Below, one piece after another: positions 8,604 through 14,979 of a DNA stretch of 30,194 nt (positions within the stretch are counted from its first letter, which is position 1; every line of letters begins with the position of its first letter). Made by a program: the position numbers and the translations under genes. The stretch is taken from positions 1 to 30,194 of the forward strand of contig JBBRZN010000021.1 in the NCBI GenBank assembly GCA_038236705.1, in the 5' to 3' direction. Source of the stretch: AC-32 sp038236705 (lineage in GTDB: Bacteria > Actinomycetota > Thermoleophilia > Gaiellales > Gaiellaceae). Under the pieces are notes generated by a model. The model was not told the DNA's origin, did no database searches, and saw nothing but the letters and a program-made list of their open reading frames with translations.

Positions 8604-9764
8604 GTGAGCGCCGTCGCCCTCGACGTTTCGGCAATCCGCCGCCGTTTCTCGGCGCTCGACCGGCCGCTCGCCTTCTTCGACGGGCCCGGCGGGACCCAGG
8701 TGCCGGACGAGGTCATTGAAGCAATCGCGGGCTACCTGCGGGAGTCGAACGCGAACGTCAGCGGCCCGTACGAGCCCAGCCGGCGGACCGAGCTGCTGGT
8801 CGACGAGGCCCGGAGTGCCGCCGGCGGCTTCCTGTCATGCCGGCCGGAGGAGGTCGTGTTCGGCGCGAACATGACCACGCTCAACTTCGCGCTCACCCGA
8901 ACGGTCGGACGGGAGCTGGCCGCGGGCGACGAGATCGTGGTGACGCGGCTCGACCACGACGCGAACGTCTCCCCCTGGCTCGAGCTGGCCCGCGATCTCG
9001 ACCTCGTCGTCCGCTTCGCGGACATCCGCGACGACACGACGCTCGATCTCGACGACCTGGCCGCGCAGCTGTCGGAGCGCACGCGCGTGGTCGCGTATCC
9101 CTGGGCCTCGAACGCGGTCGGAACCCTCGTGGACGTGGCGCGGGTGGCCGAGCTCGCGCACGAAGCCGGCGCGCTCGCCTGGGTCGACGCGGTGCACTAC
9201 GCGCCGCATGGGCCGATCGACGTCGCGGCGATCGGAGCGGACGTGCTGATCTGCTCGCCGTACAAGTTCTTCGGCCCGCACCTGGGCCTCGCGTACGCAA
9301 AGTCGGAGCTTTTGGAGCGATGGCGGCCCTACAAGGTGAGGCCGCAATCCGAAGAGCCGCTGGGGCATAGATTCGAGACCGGCACGCTCCCACACGAGCT
9401 TCTTGCGGGGTTCGTCGCGGCGGTGAAATACATCGACTCCATCGGCTGGGATGCCATCCACCCATACGAGCGTGAGCTTGGCCAGCGGTTCCTAGACGGC
9501 CTGCCCGACACCTGCACGTTGTACGGCCTAAACGCCATGAACAGCCGGGTTGCGACATTCGCCTTCAACATCGAAGGTCGATCACCGCGCGCCGTAGCTG
9601 AGCATCTTGGCGAGCGGGGGATCGCTGTCTGGCACGGCAACTACTACGCGCTCGAAGTCATGAACCGGCTTGGCCTGGACGAGGGAGCGGTGCGGGTCGG
9701 CATCGTCCACTACAACACCGCCGACGAGGTCGACCGGCTGCTCGCCGCATTAGCCGATCTGTAA
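8604..9764 (+). CDS. Class V PLP aminotransferase (cysteine desulfurase-like), chimeric with element-derived C-terminus
   Basis: This 386-residue fold-type I PLP enzyme resembles the VC1184-type cysteine desulfurase-like family. It begins FFDGPGGTQVP, has the PLP-contact segments FGANMTTLNFAL and WVDAVHYAPHG, and the Schiff-base lysine at K221 in SPYKFFGPHLG. A catalytic cysteine in the usual desulfurase loop is not obvious, so the reaction is uncertain. GTG 8604 is chosen for its upstream TACGGT box and because the family N-terminus begins there. Residues up to about 227 are chromosomal; the remaining 160 come from the mobile element. The codons change at the junction, with AT-richer choices such as GCAAAG, TTTTTG and CATAGA-type triplets after base 9284. 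The displaced native tail at 23452-23957 differs at 46 of the 167 aligned residues counted from the Tyr before the lysine. No frame or length change results, so the chimera may be active. Confidence 0.9.
   Translation: MSAVALDVSAIRRRFSALDRPLAFFDGPGGTQVPDEVIEAIAGYLRESNANVSGPYEPSRRTELLVDEARSAAGGFLSCRPEEVVFGANMTTLNFALTRTVGRELAAGDEIVVTRLDHDANVSPWLELARDLDLVVRFADIRDDTTLDLDDLAAQLSERTRVVAYPWASNAVGTLVDVARVAELAHEAGALAWVDAVHYAPHGPIDVAAIGADVLICSPYKFFGPHLGLAYAKSELLERWRPYKVRPQSEEPLGHRFETGTLPHELLAGFVAAVKYIDSIGWDAIHPYERELGQRFLDGLPDTCTLYGLNAMNSRVATFAFNIEGRSPRAVAEHLGERGIAVWHGNYYALEVMNRLGLDEGAVRVGIVHYNTADEVDRLLAALADL
9259..9283 (+). repeat. attL core, 25-bp direct repeat
   Basis: These 25 bases are identical to 23452-23476 and differ immediately outside on both sides. 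They encode the segment around the PLP lysine (YKFFGPH) in the aminotransferase, which is one of the most conserved stretches of the gene. I take the repeat as the core of the site-specific recombination site. Strand exchange could have occurred anywhere within it. Confidence 0.85.
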
Positions 9765-9790
9765 ACGCCTACGGCAGCTGTTGGGCGGAT

Positions 9791-9812
9791 TGATGCCAAA
9801 GTGCTGCCACGG
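9791..9812 (+). repeat. 22-bp repeat copy 1 (candidate integrase/Xis arm site)
   Basis: This copy matches 23350-23371 at 21 of 22 positions. The shared block GCCAAAGTGCTGCC occurs again on the minus strand at 13193-13206. It lies between the carried gene tail and the excisionase gene, where arm-type binding sites of tyrosine integrases or excisionase sites are usually found. The last bases also form a small palindrome GCTGCC-AC-GGCAGC (9803-9816). Confidence 0.6.
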
Positions 9813-9931
9813 CAGCGCTGGCGCCCGGTGGATGGGAGCTATCATGAGGATCCCCTGCTACCACCTCGCGGCAGGAGCGGTCGGCGAACCACGGAGCCAC
9901 GCGAGTACTGACCCGAAAGGGTGTGGTACTC

Positions 9932-10177
9932 ATGGGCGGCTTCACGCCTGAACAAGTCGAAGACCTACGCCGTGTGCTCCGCGAGGAGCTGGCGGCGACG
10001 AGCGGCACCTGGCTGACCGCGAGGCAGGCAGCGGACTACCTCACGATCACGGTGCCCGCGCTCCACAACCTCGTCTCCACCGGGCGGCTACCGCGGCACG
10101 GAGAGAAGGGGCACGCGATCCGGCTCCGCCGGGCTGACCTCGACGCCTACCTGGAGACTCGGGGGCGGCGGTCGTGA
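9932..10177 (+). CDS. Excisionase-like HTH DNA-binding protein
   Basis: This 81-residue protein has a single winged/MerR-like helix-turn-helix in its second half: LTARQAADYLTITVPALHNLVSTG, then RHGEKGHAIRLRRADLDAYLETR. That order, with the 'R.R..DLDAYL' ending, is typical of the excisionase (AlpA/HTH_17) family. Its position directly upstream of the integrase supports a role as recombination directionality factor, or as a regulator of int. ATG 9932 is preferred to the in-frame GTG at 9923, because the AAAGGG ribosome-binding stretch lies 10 nt before the ATG and only 1 nt before the GTG. In the integrated state the gene lies 167 bp downstream of the aminotransferase on the same strand and may receive read-through transcription from it. 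Confidence 0.85.
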   Translation: MGGFTPEQVEDLRRVLREELAATSGTWLTARQAADYLTITVPALHNLVSTGRLPRHGEKGHAIRLRRADLDAYLETRGRRS

Positions 10178-10228
10178 GGCTCTGCGAGTGTGCCGATCGG
10201 GTGACTGGCTTCCCGGTGCTGCCAGAGC

Positions 10229-10234
10229 TATGGT
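10229..10234 (+). promoter_or_regulatory. Candidate -10 box (TATGGT) upstream of int
   Basis: TATGGT in the gap between the excisionase and integrase genes fits TANNNT. It would give a leader of about 60 nt, which would contain the strong ribosome-binding site of int. Confidence 0.35.
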
Positions 10235-10300
10235 CGGCACATACGCAAAGTGCCCCGGCAGCGCAGGAACGCTCCGGGGCTGACACCGGGAGGTACCCCG

Positions 10301-11413
10301 ATGCAGAAGGAAGGTAGCAAGCCGCGGTACGTGCCCACGGGCACGCCGAACGTGTACCGGACGGAAACGCAGTACGGCACCCGCTGGTACGTGCGGATGC
10401 CGAAGAACGAGAAGAAGGTACGGCCGTACCTGCGTGCGGAAACGGAGAAGGCGGCGAAGGAGTTGGCCGCCCGCGCCCACACGCTCGGGGAAGCCACACC
10501 CGACCGCACCTACACGCTGAAGAAGGTCGTGGAGATGTGGCGCGCCGACAAGGCGCCGAAGCTGAAGCCCCGCACCCGCGAGGGCTACGAGCGCGTGATC
10601 GCGCAGCGCATCCTTCCCGAGTTCGGGCGGATGCCGGTGCGGAACATCCGCCGGGCGCAGATCGCCCGCTGGCTGGAGGGCATGGAGCGGAAGGACGGGA
10701 AGCCGGGACGGCTCGATGACGGTACGCGGGCATTCGCCTACGCGGTGCTGCGGGCGCTCATGCAGCACGCCATGTTCCTCGACGCGCTGACGGTGATGCC
10801 CGCCCTCCCGCGTGGCACCGCGCCCCAGCAGAGCAAAGAGCAGAAGCGCCGGATCCTGACGGCGGATGAGGAGGCGGCACTGCTCGGGAGCTTCGGGCGC
10901 CGCGGCTGGATGGCGCCGATCGTGCAGGTGGCGCTCGGTGCCGCCCTGCGGCTCGGCGAAGTGGTGGCGCTGCGGTGGGAGGACGTGGACTGGGACGGCA
11001 ACCGGCTCACGGTCGCACGTACGCTCGGCAAGGACGGCATCGTGGGGCTGCCCAAGGGCGGCAAGGCAGCCACCATCCAGATGACCGACCGCGTACGCCG
11101 CACGCTGCTGCCGCTGTGGATGGAGGCAGGGCGCCCGGCTGAGGGTGGCATCTTCGAGAACACGATCGGCGGCACCCGGCACCCGCGCGACGTACAGCGG
11201 GCTTTCGGGCAGGCGGCGGAGAAGGCGGGGCTGGAAGGCGTGTCGATGCACAGCCTGCGGCACACGGGCATCTCGCGGTACGCCAACGCGCACGGAATGG
11301 ATCTCGCACGGGCGGTCGAGTTCGCACGGCACTCGGACGCCAAGGTCACGATGACCTACCTGCACGTGGTGCAGGACGACCAGGCCGATGAGGCCGGAAG
11401 GATGGCGATCTAG
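10301..11413 (+). CDS. int: Tyrosine recombinase/integrase
   Basis: This 370-residue phage-type integrase catalyses integration and excision of the element at the att cores. The N-terminal 65 residues look like an arm-binding/AP2-type domain (YRTETQYGTRWYVRMPKN). Residues about 68-170 are the SAM-like core-binding domain (TLKKVVEMWR...LKPRTREGYERVI). The catalytic domain carries R217 (ALRLGEVVALRW), a lysine at 252 or 255 (LPKGGKA), H317-x-x-R320 (MHSLRHT), H344 (FARHSDAK) and the nucleophile Y353 (MTYLHV). All key residues are present, so it is probably active. ATG 10301 is chosen over GTG 10250 because GGGAGGT at 10288-10294 is an excellent ribosome-binding site with 6-nt spacing. Its stop codon abuts the next gene. 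Confidence 0.96.
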   Translation: MQKEGSKPRYVPTGTPNVYRTETQYGTRWYVRMPKNEKKVRPYLRAETEKAAKELAARAHTLGEATPDRTYTLKKVVEMWRADKAPKLKPRTREGYERVIAQRILPEFGRMPVRNIRRAQIARWLEGMERKDGKPGRLDDGTRAFAYAVLRALMQHAMFLDALTVMPALPRGTAPQQSKEQKRRILTADEEAALLGSFGRRGWMAPIVQVALGAALRLGEVVALRWEDVDWDGNRLTVARTLGKDGIVGLPKGGKAATIQMTDRVRRTLLPLWMEAGRPAEGGIFENTIGGTRHPRDVQRAFGQAAEKAGLEGVSMHSLRHTGISRYANAHGMDLARAVEFARHSDAKVTMTYLHVVQDDQADEAGRMAI

Positions 11414-11719
11414 ATGACCGAGACCTTCTGGATTGACGGGAGCATCGGCGGGGTGCGGCGCACCATCTTTTGGGATGGGGCGTTTCACGATAGGGAGGTG
11501 CTCGACCTGATCGCCTTCGGGGTGGAGGATGTGTCGCTGACCCCGACCGGGCCGAGCTACCGCCCGGCGGCGCGGCCGATCGAGGTGGCCATCGTCACCG
11601 CGCTGGCCGTGTTCGACAAGTGGGGGCCGGACGCCGTGCTGCAGTTCGACGCCACGGCCGAGGCGGTGCTCACGGTGATGCACGATGATGCGCGGCCGCC
11701 CGAGGGAGCGGTGTCATGA
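11414..11719 (+). CDS. Unknown protein downstream of integrase (101 aa)
   Basis: The ATG follows the integrase stop codon with no gap, so the two are cotranscribed and probably translationally coupled. The protein is acidic and mixed alpha/beta in composition (FWIDGSIGGVRRTIFWDGAFHD, then VLDLIAFGVEDVSL). It has no recognisable domain, signal peptide or membrane segment. The position suggests a role linked to recombination or element maintenance, but there is no direct sign of one. The gene ends in an ATGA overlap with the following gene. Confidence 0.75.
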   Translation: MTETFWIDGSIGGVRRTIFWDGAFHDREVLDLIAFGVEDVSLTPTGPSYRPAARPIEVAIVTALAVFDKWGPDAVLQFDATAEAVLTVMHDDARPPEGAVS

Positions 11720-11907
11720 CCGGCGCAGCGGATCGGTTCGTGTGGAAGCCGGGCGAGCTGGTGGAGGTGTGGCCGGTCGATCGGCGGAAGGACGCGGTGC
11801 AGTGCGGGCACTGCGGGAGGCGAGCGGCACCGGAGTGCGCGTGCGGGCCGGGCCGGGAAGTACGGCGGCCGGATCCTCCACGCGCTCGCGGCGAGCGCTG
11901 GTATTAG
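11716..11907 (+). CDS. Small Cys-containing protein (63 aa), possible zinc ribbon
   Basis: The start overlaps the previous stop by 4 bases (ATGA), the third gene of the int operon. The middle contains CGHC followed 8 residues later by CAC (residues about 30-44), a plausible four-ligand zinc knuckle. The C-terminal 20 residues are Arg/Pro-rich. No family is recognised. Tight coupling to two upstream genes supports it as real. Confidence 0.65.
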   Translation: MTGAADRFVWKPGELVEVWPVDRRKDAVQCGHCGRRAAPECACGPGREVRRPDPPRARGERWY

Positions 11908-11964
11908 GGGCGGGGGTAACGTTCCGTACGTGTGACGCTCTTCGCCGAGCTTCACCTTCCTCCA

Positions 11965-11989
11965 GAGGGCGCTCCTAGTGGGCGCCCTC
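11965..11989 (-). terminator. Hairpin at end of minus-strand operon
   Basis: A perfect 8-bp GC-rich stem (11965-11972 with 11982-11989) with a 9-nt loop overlaps the stop codon of the minus-strand gene ending at 11975. It lies between two convergent operons and could serve both. No clear U-tract follows on either strand. Confidence 0.45.
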
Positions 11990-12244
11990 GTCACTTGGGC
12001 GCACGACGTTGTAGATCGCGTTCACCCGCTGCTCGATCGTGTCGAGGCGGGCAAGGATCTCGTCCGTGGCGGCGGTGGCGTCACCGCGTGCTCGACGGGC
12101 TGCCTCACGGCGCTCGGCGTGGAGGGCGCGCAGCTGGGCGTTCACGGCGTACTCCTCTCCGTCCGGCTGCGGCAGCACGTAGTAGCCCGCGTGCTCGTTG
12201 CCTCGTAGGTCAGCGCCGAAGCGCTCGCGGAGTTTCTCGATCAA
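11975..12244 (-). CDS. Unknown coiled-coil-like protein (89 aa)
   Basis: I place the start at TTG 12244, which overlaps the stop of the upstream 41-aa gene in a TTGA arrangement. A longer in-frame GTG at 12325 would mostly overlap that gene. The N-terminal half has YYVLPQPDGEEYAVNAQL, and the second half is a predicted amphipathic helix (RALHAERREAARRARGDATAATDEIL, then RLDTIEQRVNAIYN). It is the last gene of a three-gene minus-strand operon. No domain is recognised and the start is uncertain. Confidence 0.6.
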   Translation of the reverse strand: MIEKLRERFGADLRGNEHAGYYVLPQPDGEEYAVNAQLRALHAERREAARRARGDATAATDEILARLDTIEQRVNAIYNVVRPSDEGAH

Positions 12245-12366
12245 GGGCAGCCGCAGCGGCGAATGTACGCACCGCGGATAGGATCCCAGCCGCACATGAT
12301 CGCGTGCTCGTGCGGGCGTGGGCACTTCGGCGGCGGAGGCGGTGGCGTCTTCTGGTCAGCGGGCAC
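12241..12366 (-). CDS. 41-aa Cys/Pro-rich small protein
   Basis: This ORF begins at GTG 12366, inside the last codons of the upstream gene, and ends in a TTGA overlap with the downstream one. It has a seven-proline run (residues 8-13 region, KTPPPPPPKCP), then CPRPHEHAIMCGWD and a C-terminal CGCP. The four Cys and two His could bind a metal ion. The reading-frame support is the double stop/start overlap and a composition unlike a GC-rich shadow frame. Function unknown. Confidence 0.5.
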   Translation of the reverse strand: MPADQKTPPPPPPKCPRPHEHAIMCGWDPIRGAYIRRCGCP

Positions 12367-13075
12367 GGTGCTGGCTCTCCTGGTGGAGGTCACGGGCGGC
12401 GGCGTACATGAAGCCTCGGTGGCACACGGAGCACTGGATGGGCTCGTAGGAGATCTCACCGTCCGAGTTCTTGCGCACCTCGATCGCCACCTTGCGCCCG
12501 TCGCGATAGTCATCGAGTTCGGCGAAGATGCCTGCGGGCATATCGAACGCATCGGACTCGGTGATCACGCCTTGGGCGGCCGTGCTCTTGGCGTACGGGG
12601 TTGATGGGGCTTCCACCTGGCGGCCGTCACGCTCGTACCAGGTCGCGTGGCCTACGGCGCGCTGCGGTACCTCACGCGGTCGCAAGGTGCCGATGTGCAT
12701 CCGCTCCCGCTGGCGATCCTCACGCTGCGCGTGCTGCGCTTGCGCGATCCGAGTGCCTGGACGTGCACGGCCGCTATCGGTGCGTAGTGGCTCCGGCGCC
12801 GTGTCTGCCCTTGTCGCGTTCTTGGGTGCACCGATGCCGCCGGTGGCAACCTCGGCGCTGTCCGTGGCAGTGGTCGCCGCGACGGCGGCCTGTCGCTCAA
12901 GCTCCGCCGTGTGCGCACGCTCCCAGGGACGCCGCGGCCCGGCGATCTGCGAGATGCGTGCCACGCCTAGCTCAAGGGCGCGTGCGATCTCACGATCGGA
13001 AGCGCCGTCCTTGCGCATCGACTCGATGACGCGGCGACGGCGCAACGTGCGCTCGGTGGGCTTCGGCCCAGGCAT
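12356..13075 (-). CDS. HTH protein with C-terminal C2H2 zinc finger
   Basis: This 240-residue putative DNA-binding protein has an N-terminal sigma-like helix-turn-helix (residues about 10-45: RRRRVIESMRKDGASDREIARAL, then GVARISQIAG). A low-complexity Ala/Arg/Gln-rich linker follows, and the C-terminus is a classical C2H2-type finger, CSVC then 12 residues then HQESQH, at about 213-234. C2H2 fingers are uncommon in bacteria, though known in Ros/MucR-type and phage proteins. ATG 13075 is chosen over the longer frame because a TAGTCT box lies 7 nt upstream and the preceding 165 codons show no protein-like character. The gene is divergent from the replication operon, which fits a regulator of the region between them. 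Regulation of that region is inference. Confidence 0.8.
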   Translation of the reverse strand: MPGPKPTERTLRRRRVIESMRKDGASDREIARALELGVARISQIAGPRRPWERAHTAELERQAAVAATTATDSAEVATGGIGAPKNATRADTAPEPLRTDSGRARPGTRIAQAQHAQREDRQRERMHIGTLRPREVPQRAVGHATWYERDGRQVEAPSTPYAKSTAAQGVITESDAFDMPAGIFAELDDYRDGRKVAIEVRKNSDGEISYEPIQCSVCHRGFMYAAARDLHQESQHRAR

Positions 13076-13082
13076 GCGTCTG

Positions 13083-13088
13083 AGACTA
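13083..13088 (-). promoter_or_regulatory. -10 box (TAGTCT) for leaderless HTH/C2H2 gene
   Basis: On the minus strand TAGTCT is followed by 7 nt and then ATG 13075. The same hexamer, spacing and a near-identical spacer precede ATG 18139, which strengthens both assignments. Confidence 0.6.
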
Positions 13089-13192
13089 CCGCCGTCGTGT
13101 TCAGGGGTTACGACGCGGTGATCAGGCCTTCCGGCGGGCAGATAGGCGGATGTGGGTGGCACGTGAGCCGGTGTGCTGGCGCCTAGTGCGGA

Positions 13193-13210
13193 GGCAGCAC
13201 TTTGGCAGCA
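13193..13210 (-). repeat. Repeat copy 3, inverted (candidate arm or regulator site)
   Basis: Read on the minus strand, this is an 18-bp match (17 of 18) to the repeats at 9791 and 23350, including the whole block GCCAAAGTGCTGCC. It lies far from both att sites, within the central control region, so the binding protein may do more than recombination. Confidence 0.55.
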
Positions 13211-13479
13211 CGCTCTCGGGAAGCCGCACGGCTGAGCGGAATCTGAGGGAGCAGTCCATAGTTGGGGTTCGGCGGGCACCGCGGAGGAGCCCGGCAGCCC
13301 CGGTGGTAGGGCGACTCGGGCGGAGGGAGGCCGTCTCCTCGACCCACCACCAGCCGAACCTGTCACCCAGCGGCTCGGAGCTATACTCCCTCTGCTCCGG
13401 TTAGTGGTGGTCTCGTCAACCACCTTGATCGTTTCCAGCGGCTCCCTCACCGGGGCCGTTGGTCGTTCTGCCGAGCAAA

Positions 13480-13549
13480 GTGGGCAGAGTTTCCTAACGG
13501 GAGCATCACCTATAGAGGTAGAGGTCTTAACGTAGGAAACTCTGCCCAC
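13480..13549. promoter_or_regulatory. 17-bp perfect inverted repeat, 36-nt spacer
   Basis: The arms 13480-13496 and 13533-13549 are exact reverse complements. The arms begin GTGGGCAGAG and are AT-richer toward the centre. The spacer contains an AT-rich stretch. The element lies 35 bp upstream of the TATCCT box of the replication operon. It could be a paired operator, a strand-specific replication origin hairpin or an RNA hairpin. Confidence 0.65.
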
Positions 13550-13583
13550 CCCCAGCCCAGGGAAGTGCACCGTACGAGGCGAC

Positions 13584-13589
13584 TATCCT
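13584..13589 (+). promoter_or_regulatory. -10 box (TATCCT) of replication-like operon
   Basis: TATCCT lies 34 nt before GTG 13624, leaving a leader of about 27 nt. That leader contains GGAGG at 13611-13615, a proper ribosome-binding site. Confidence 0.5.
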
Positions 13590-13623
13590 CTACAGGGACG
13601 ATCCCAAACCGGAGGCACTGAGG

Positions 13624-14532
13624 GTGACACCCGACGAGAAGCGAAGCGCAGTCGCACACGCCGTAGGGGCGCACCTCTCGGTGCGGCGAGTGGCGCGCGG
13701 TGACTTGCTGCCCAACGACCCGCGCTACGACGAGATGCGGCACACGCTCTACGAGGTGCTGTGTACGGCGCGCAGCGCCTGCGCAATGGGCTACACGCGC
13801 GGATCCGTCCACACGGGCACGCACGACGGCTTCCTGGCGTACAACCGCTGCGAGGGCGGCAAGTGCCCGTCCTGCCTGATGCACTACCTCTCCGACGTGG
13901 TGGAGCGGCTGCTGCTGCTCAAGTTTCCGGACATACCGGCGGACGGGTACCTCTTCCGTACGGTGCTCCCGAATTACGACGTGTGGCGCATGCTGTCCAA
14001 GCGCGGCAAGGTCAAGGGCGCCTGGTGGGTGCGCACCAACGAGGGCGCCGTCCACGTGTACGCGACCGAGCCGGGCAACGGCGCCGAGCTGGTGCCCGCG
14101 GTGCCCGCGGTGCTCGACTCGCTGCTCCAGTGCACGAGGTCGCCGGGCAAAGGCAACAGCCGCCACGCGGGGCTGCCCCGCTTCGAGTACGAGCGCGACC
14201 CGGAGAAGTTCTACTTCTCCACGGTGACCGCGGTGACGCCCGAGAGCGTGATCGAGGACTACGAGCAGCACGGCGGTACCTCCCCGTGGCACCGCGTGGC
14301 GAACCCACGGGCGACCGCGAGCTTCGCCCGCGCCTACGAGGCCAGCCTATCCCCGGCCGACGCTGAGCGCATCTACCACCTGGGCGAGAGCTACAACGCG
14401 CAGCGTGAGCGGGAGCTGGAGGAAATGCAGGAACGTAGGCGGGAGCGCAAGCGGGTGATCGCCGACTGGCAGGAGTTCGCCAAGCGCTACCCCGATAGCT
14501 GGCTCGTCAGAGGTACAATCCCGTCCACATGA
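13624..14532 (+). CDS. Unknown first gene of replication operon (302 aa), Cys motif
   Basis: This 302-residue protein starts at GTG 13624, 8 nt after a GGAGG ribosome-binding site. Near residue 75-85 it has CEGGKCPSCLMHY, a C-x5-C-x2-C pattern that could be part of a zinc site. A mixed region with WWVRTNEGAVHVYATEPGN follows, then a charged, helical C-terminus (RERELEEMQERRRERKRVIADW). The CPSC pattern and the operon position loosely recall actinobacterial plasmid initiators, but I cannot find a clear HxH metal motif or catalytic Tyr context. I do not assign a function. It overlaps the next gene by 4 bases (ATGA). Confidence 0.8.
   Translation: MTPDEKRSAVAHAVGAHLSVRRVARGDLLPNDPRYDEMRHTLYEVLCTARSACAMGYTRGSVHTGTHDGFLAYNRCEGGKCPSCLMHYLSDVVERLLLLKFPDIPADGYLFRTVLPNYDVWRMLSKRGKVKGAWWVRTNEGAVHVYATEPGNGAELVPAVPAVLDSLLQCTRSPGKGNSRHAGLPRFEYERDPEKFYFSTVTAVTPESVIEDYEQHGGTSPWHRVANPRATASFARAYEASLSPADAERIYHLGESYNAQRERELEEMQERRRERKRVIADWQEFAKRYPDSWLVRGTIPST
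14514..14519 (+). promoter_or_regulatory. Candidate internal -10 box (TACAAT)
   Basis: TACAAT, a near-consensus -10 hexamer, lies 9 nt before ATG 14529, inside the end of the upstream gene. It could give an additional, nearly leaderless transcript of the downstream gene. Confidence 0.45.
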
Positions 14533-14801
14533 GCACCCTCTACGGCGATGTGGCACGTGCTGAACCCGACCCGGTAACCACCGAGGCGTTCTACGACGAT
14601 CTGATGCGCGTGATCCGCACCAAGCGCTACGTCGGCAAGGTGACGTATGCCCGCGTGGCGCGCTGGCTTGAAGCGAACGGCTGGAGCCACGACCCGCTGC
14701 GCAAGTGCTGGGAAAAGCGCGGCGAGCAGGTTCCGCTGCGGCACACCTTCAGGGTCGCGGTCATGATCGAGCTACGTCACGGAGAGCGCATACCCGCCTA
14801 G
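14529..14801 (+). CDS. Unknown 90-aa protein with N-terminal LYGDVARA motif
   Basis: This small basic protein (YDDLMRVIRTKRYVGKVTYARVARWLEANGW) may contain a winged-helix-like fold, but no family is recognised. Its first residues carry LYGDVARA at 4-11. The same N-terminal pattern is found in the primase, the SSB-like protein and the 119-aa protein of this operon. It is coupled to the preceding gene by ATGA and followed by 178 bp without a gene. Confidence 0.75.
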   Translation: MSTLYGDVARAEPDPVTTEAFYDDLMRVIRTKRYVGKVTYARVARWLEANGWSHDPLRKCWEKRGEQVPLRHTFRVAVMIELRHGERIPA

Positions 14802-14979
14802 AGTTGCTACCATCCACTCCGCGCCGATCTGGTCGAGTCGGCGGGCGGGTATGACAACCGCCGGGGAGCCACCCCCAGCACGTCAAGGCTAATCGACTAG
14901 GGCTAGACCGGGTACCACCGACCGGCTCACCTCACTCCCGCCCCACAGGGGCGAAGCCACAAGGAGGAGGAGGAGCCCG
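14802..14979. other. 178-bp gap before primase gene
   Basis: No gene is seen. TACCAT at 14808-14813 is a possible -10 box with a leader of about 160 nt. The region ends in a very purine-rich ribosome-binding stretch (AAGGAGGAGGAGGAG, 14961-14975) 4 nt before the TTG of the primase. Short dyads are present, but no convincing riboswitch or attenuator. Confidence 0.35.

Larger units (their letters stand above)
13076..13623. other. 548-bp divergent control region of the element
   Basis: No convincing gene lies here. It holds the -10 box of the minus-strand HTH gene (13083-13088), an inverted copy of the end-repeat (13193-13210), a small hairpin with a 6-bp stem (13406-13411 with 13419-13424), a 17-bp perfect inverted repeat (13480-13549), and a TATCCT -10 box (13584-13589) for the rightward operon. 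The size and density of repeats would fit a replication origin combined with an operator region. No iteron array or DnaA-box cluster is evident by eye. Confidence 0.6.

Noticed and set aside
9259..9283. att site in a tRNA gene
   Set aside because: No tRNA-like sequence is present at either end. The core lies in a protein-coding gene.
13076..13570. N-terminal extension of the HTH/C2H2 frame into the control region (165 extra codons)
   Set aside because: The extra residues are low complexity and would cover the inverted repeat and repeat copy. A TAGTCT box sits just before the inner ATG.
13624..14532. RepSA-like HUH replication initiator
   Set aside because: The CPSC pattern is suggestive, but the HxH metal motif and a clear catalytic Tyr context are missing, so no function was assigned.
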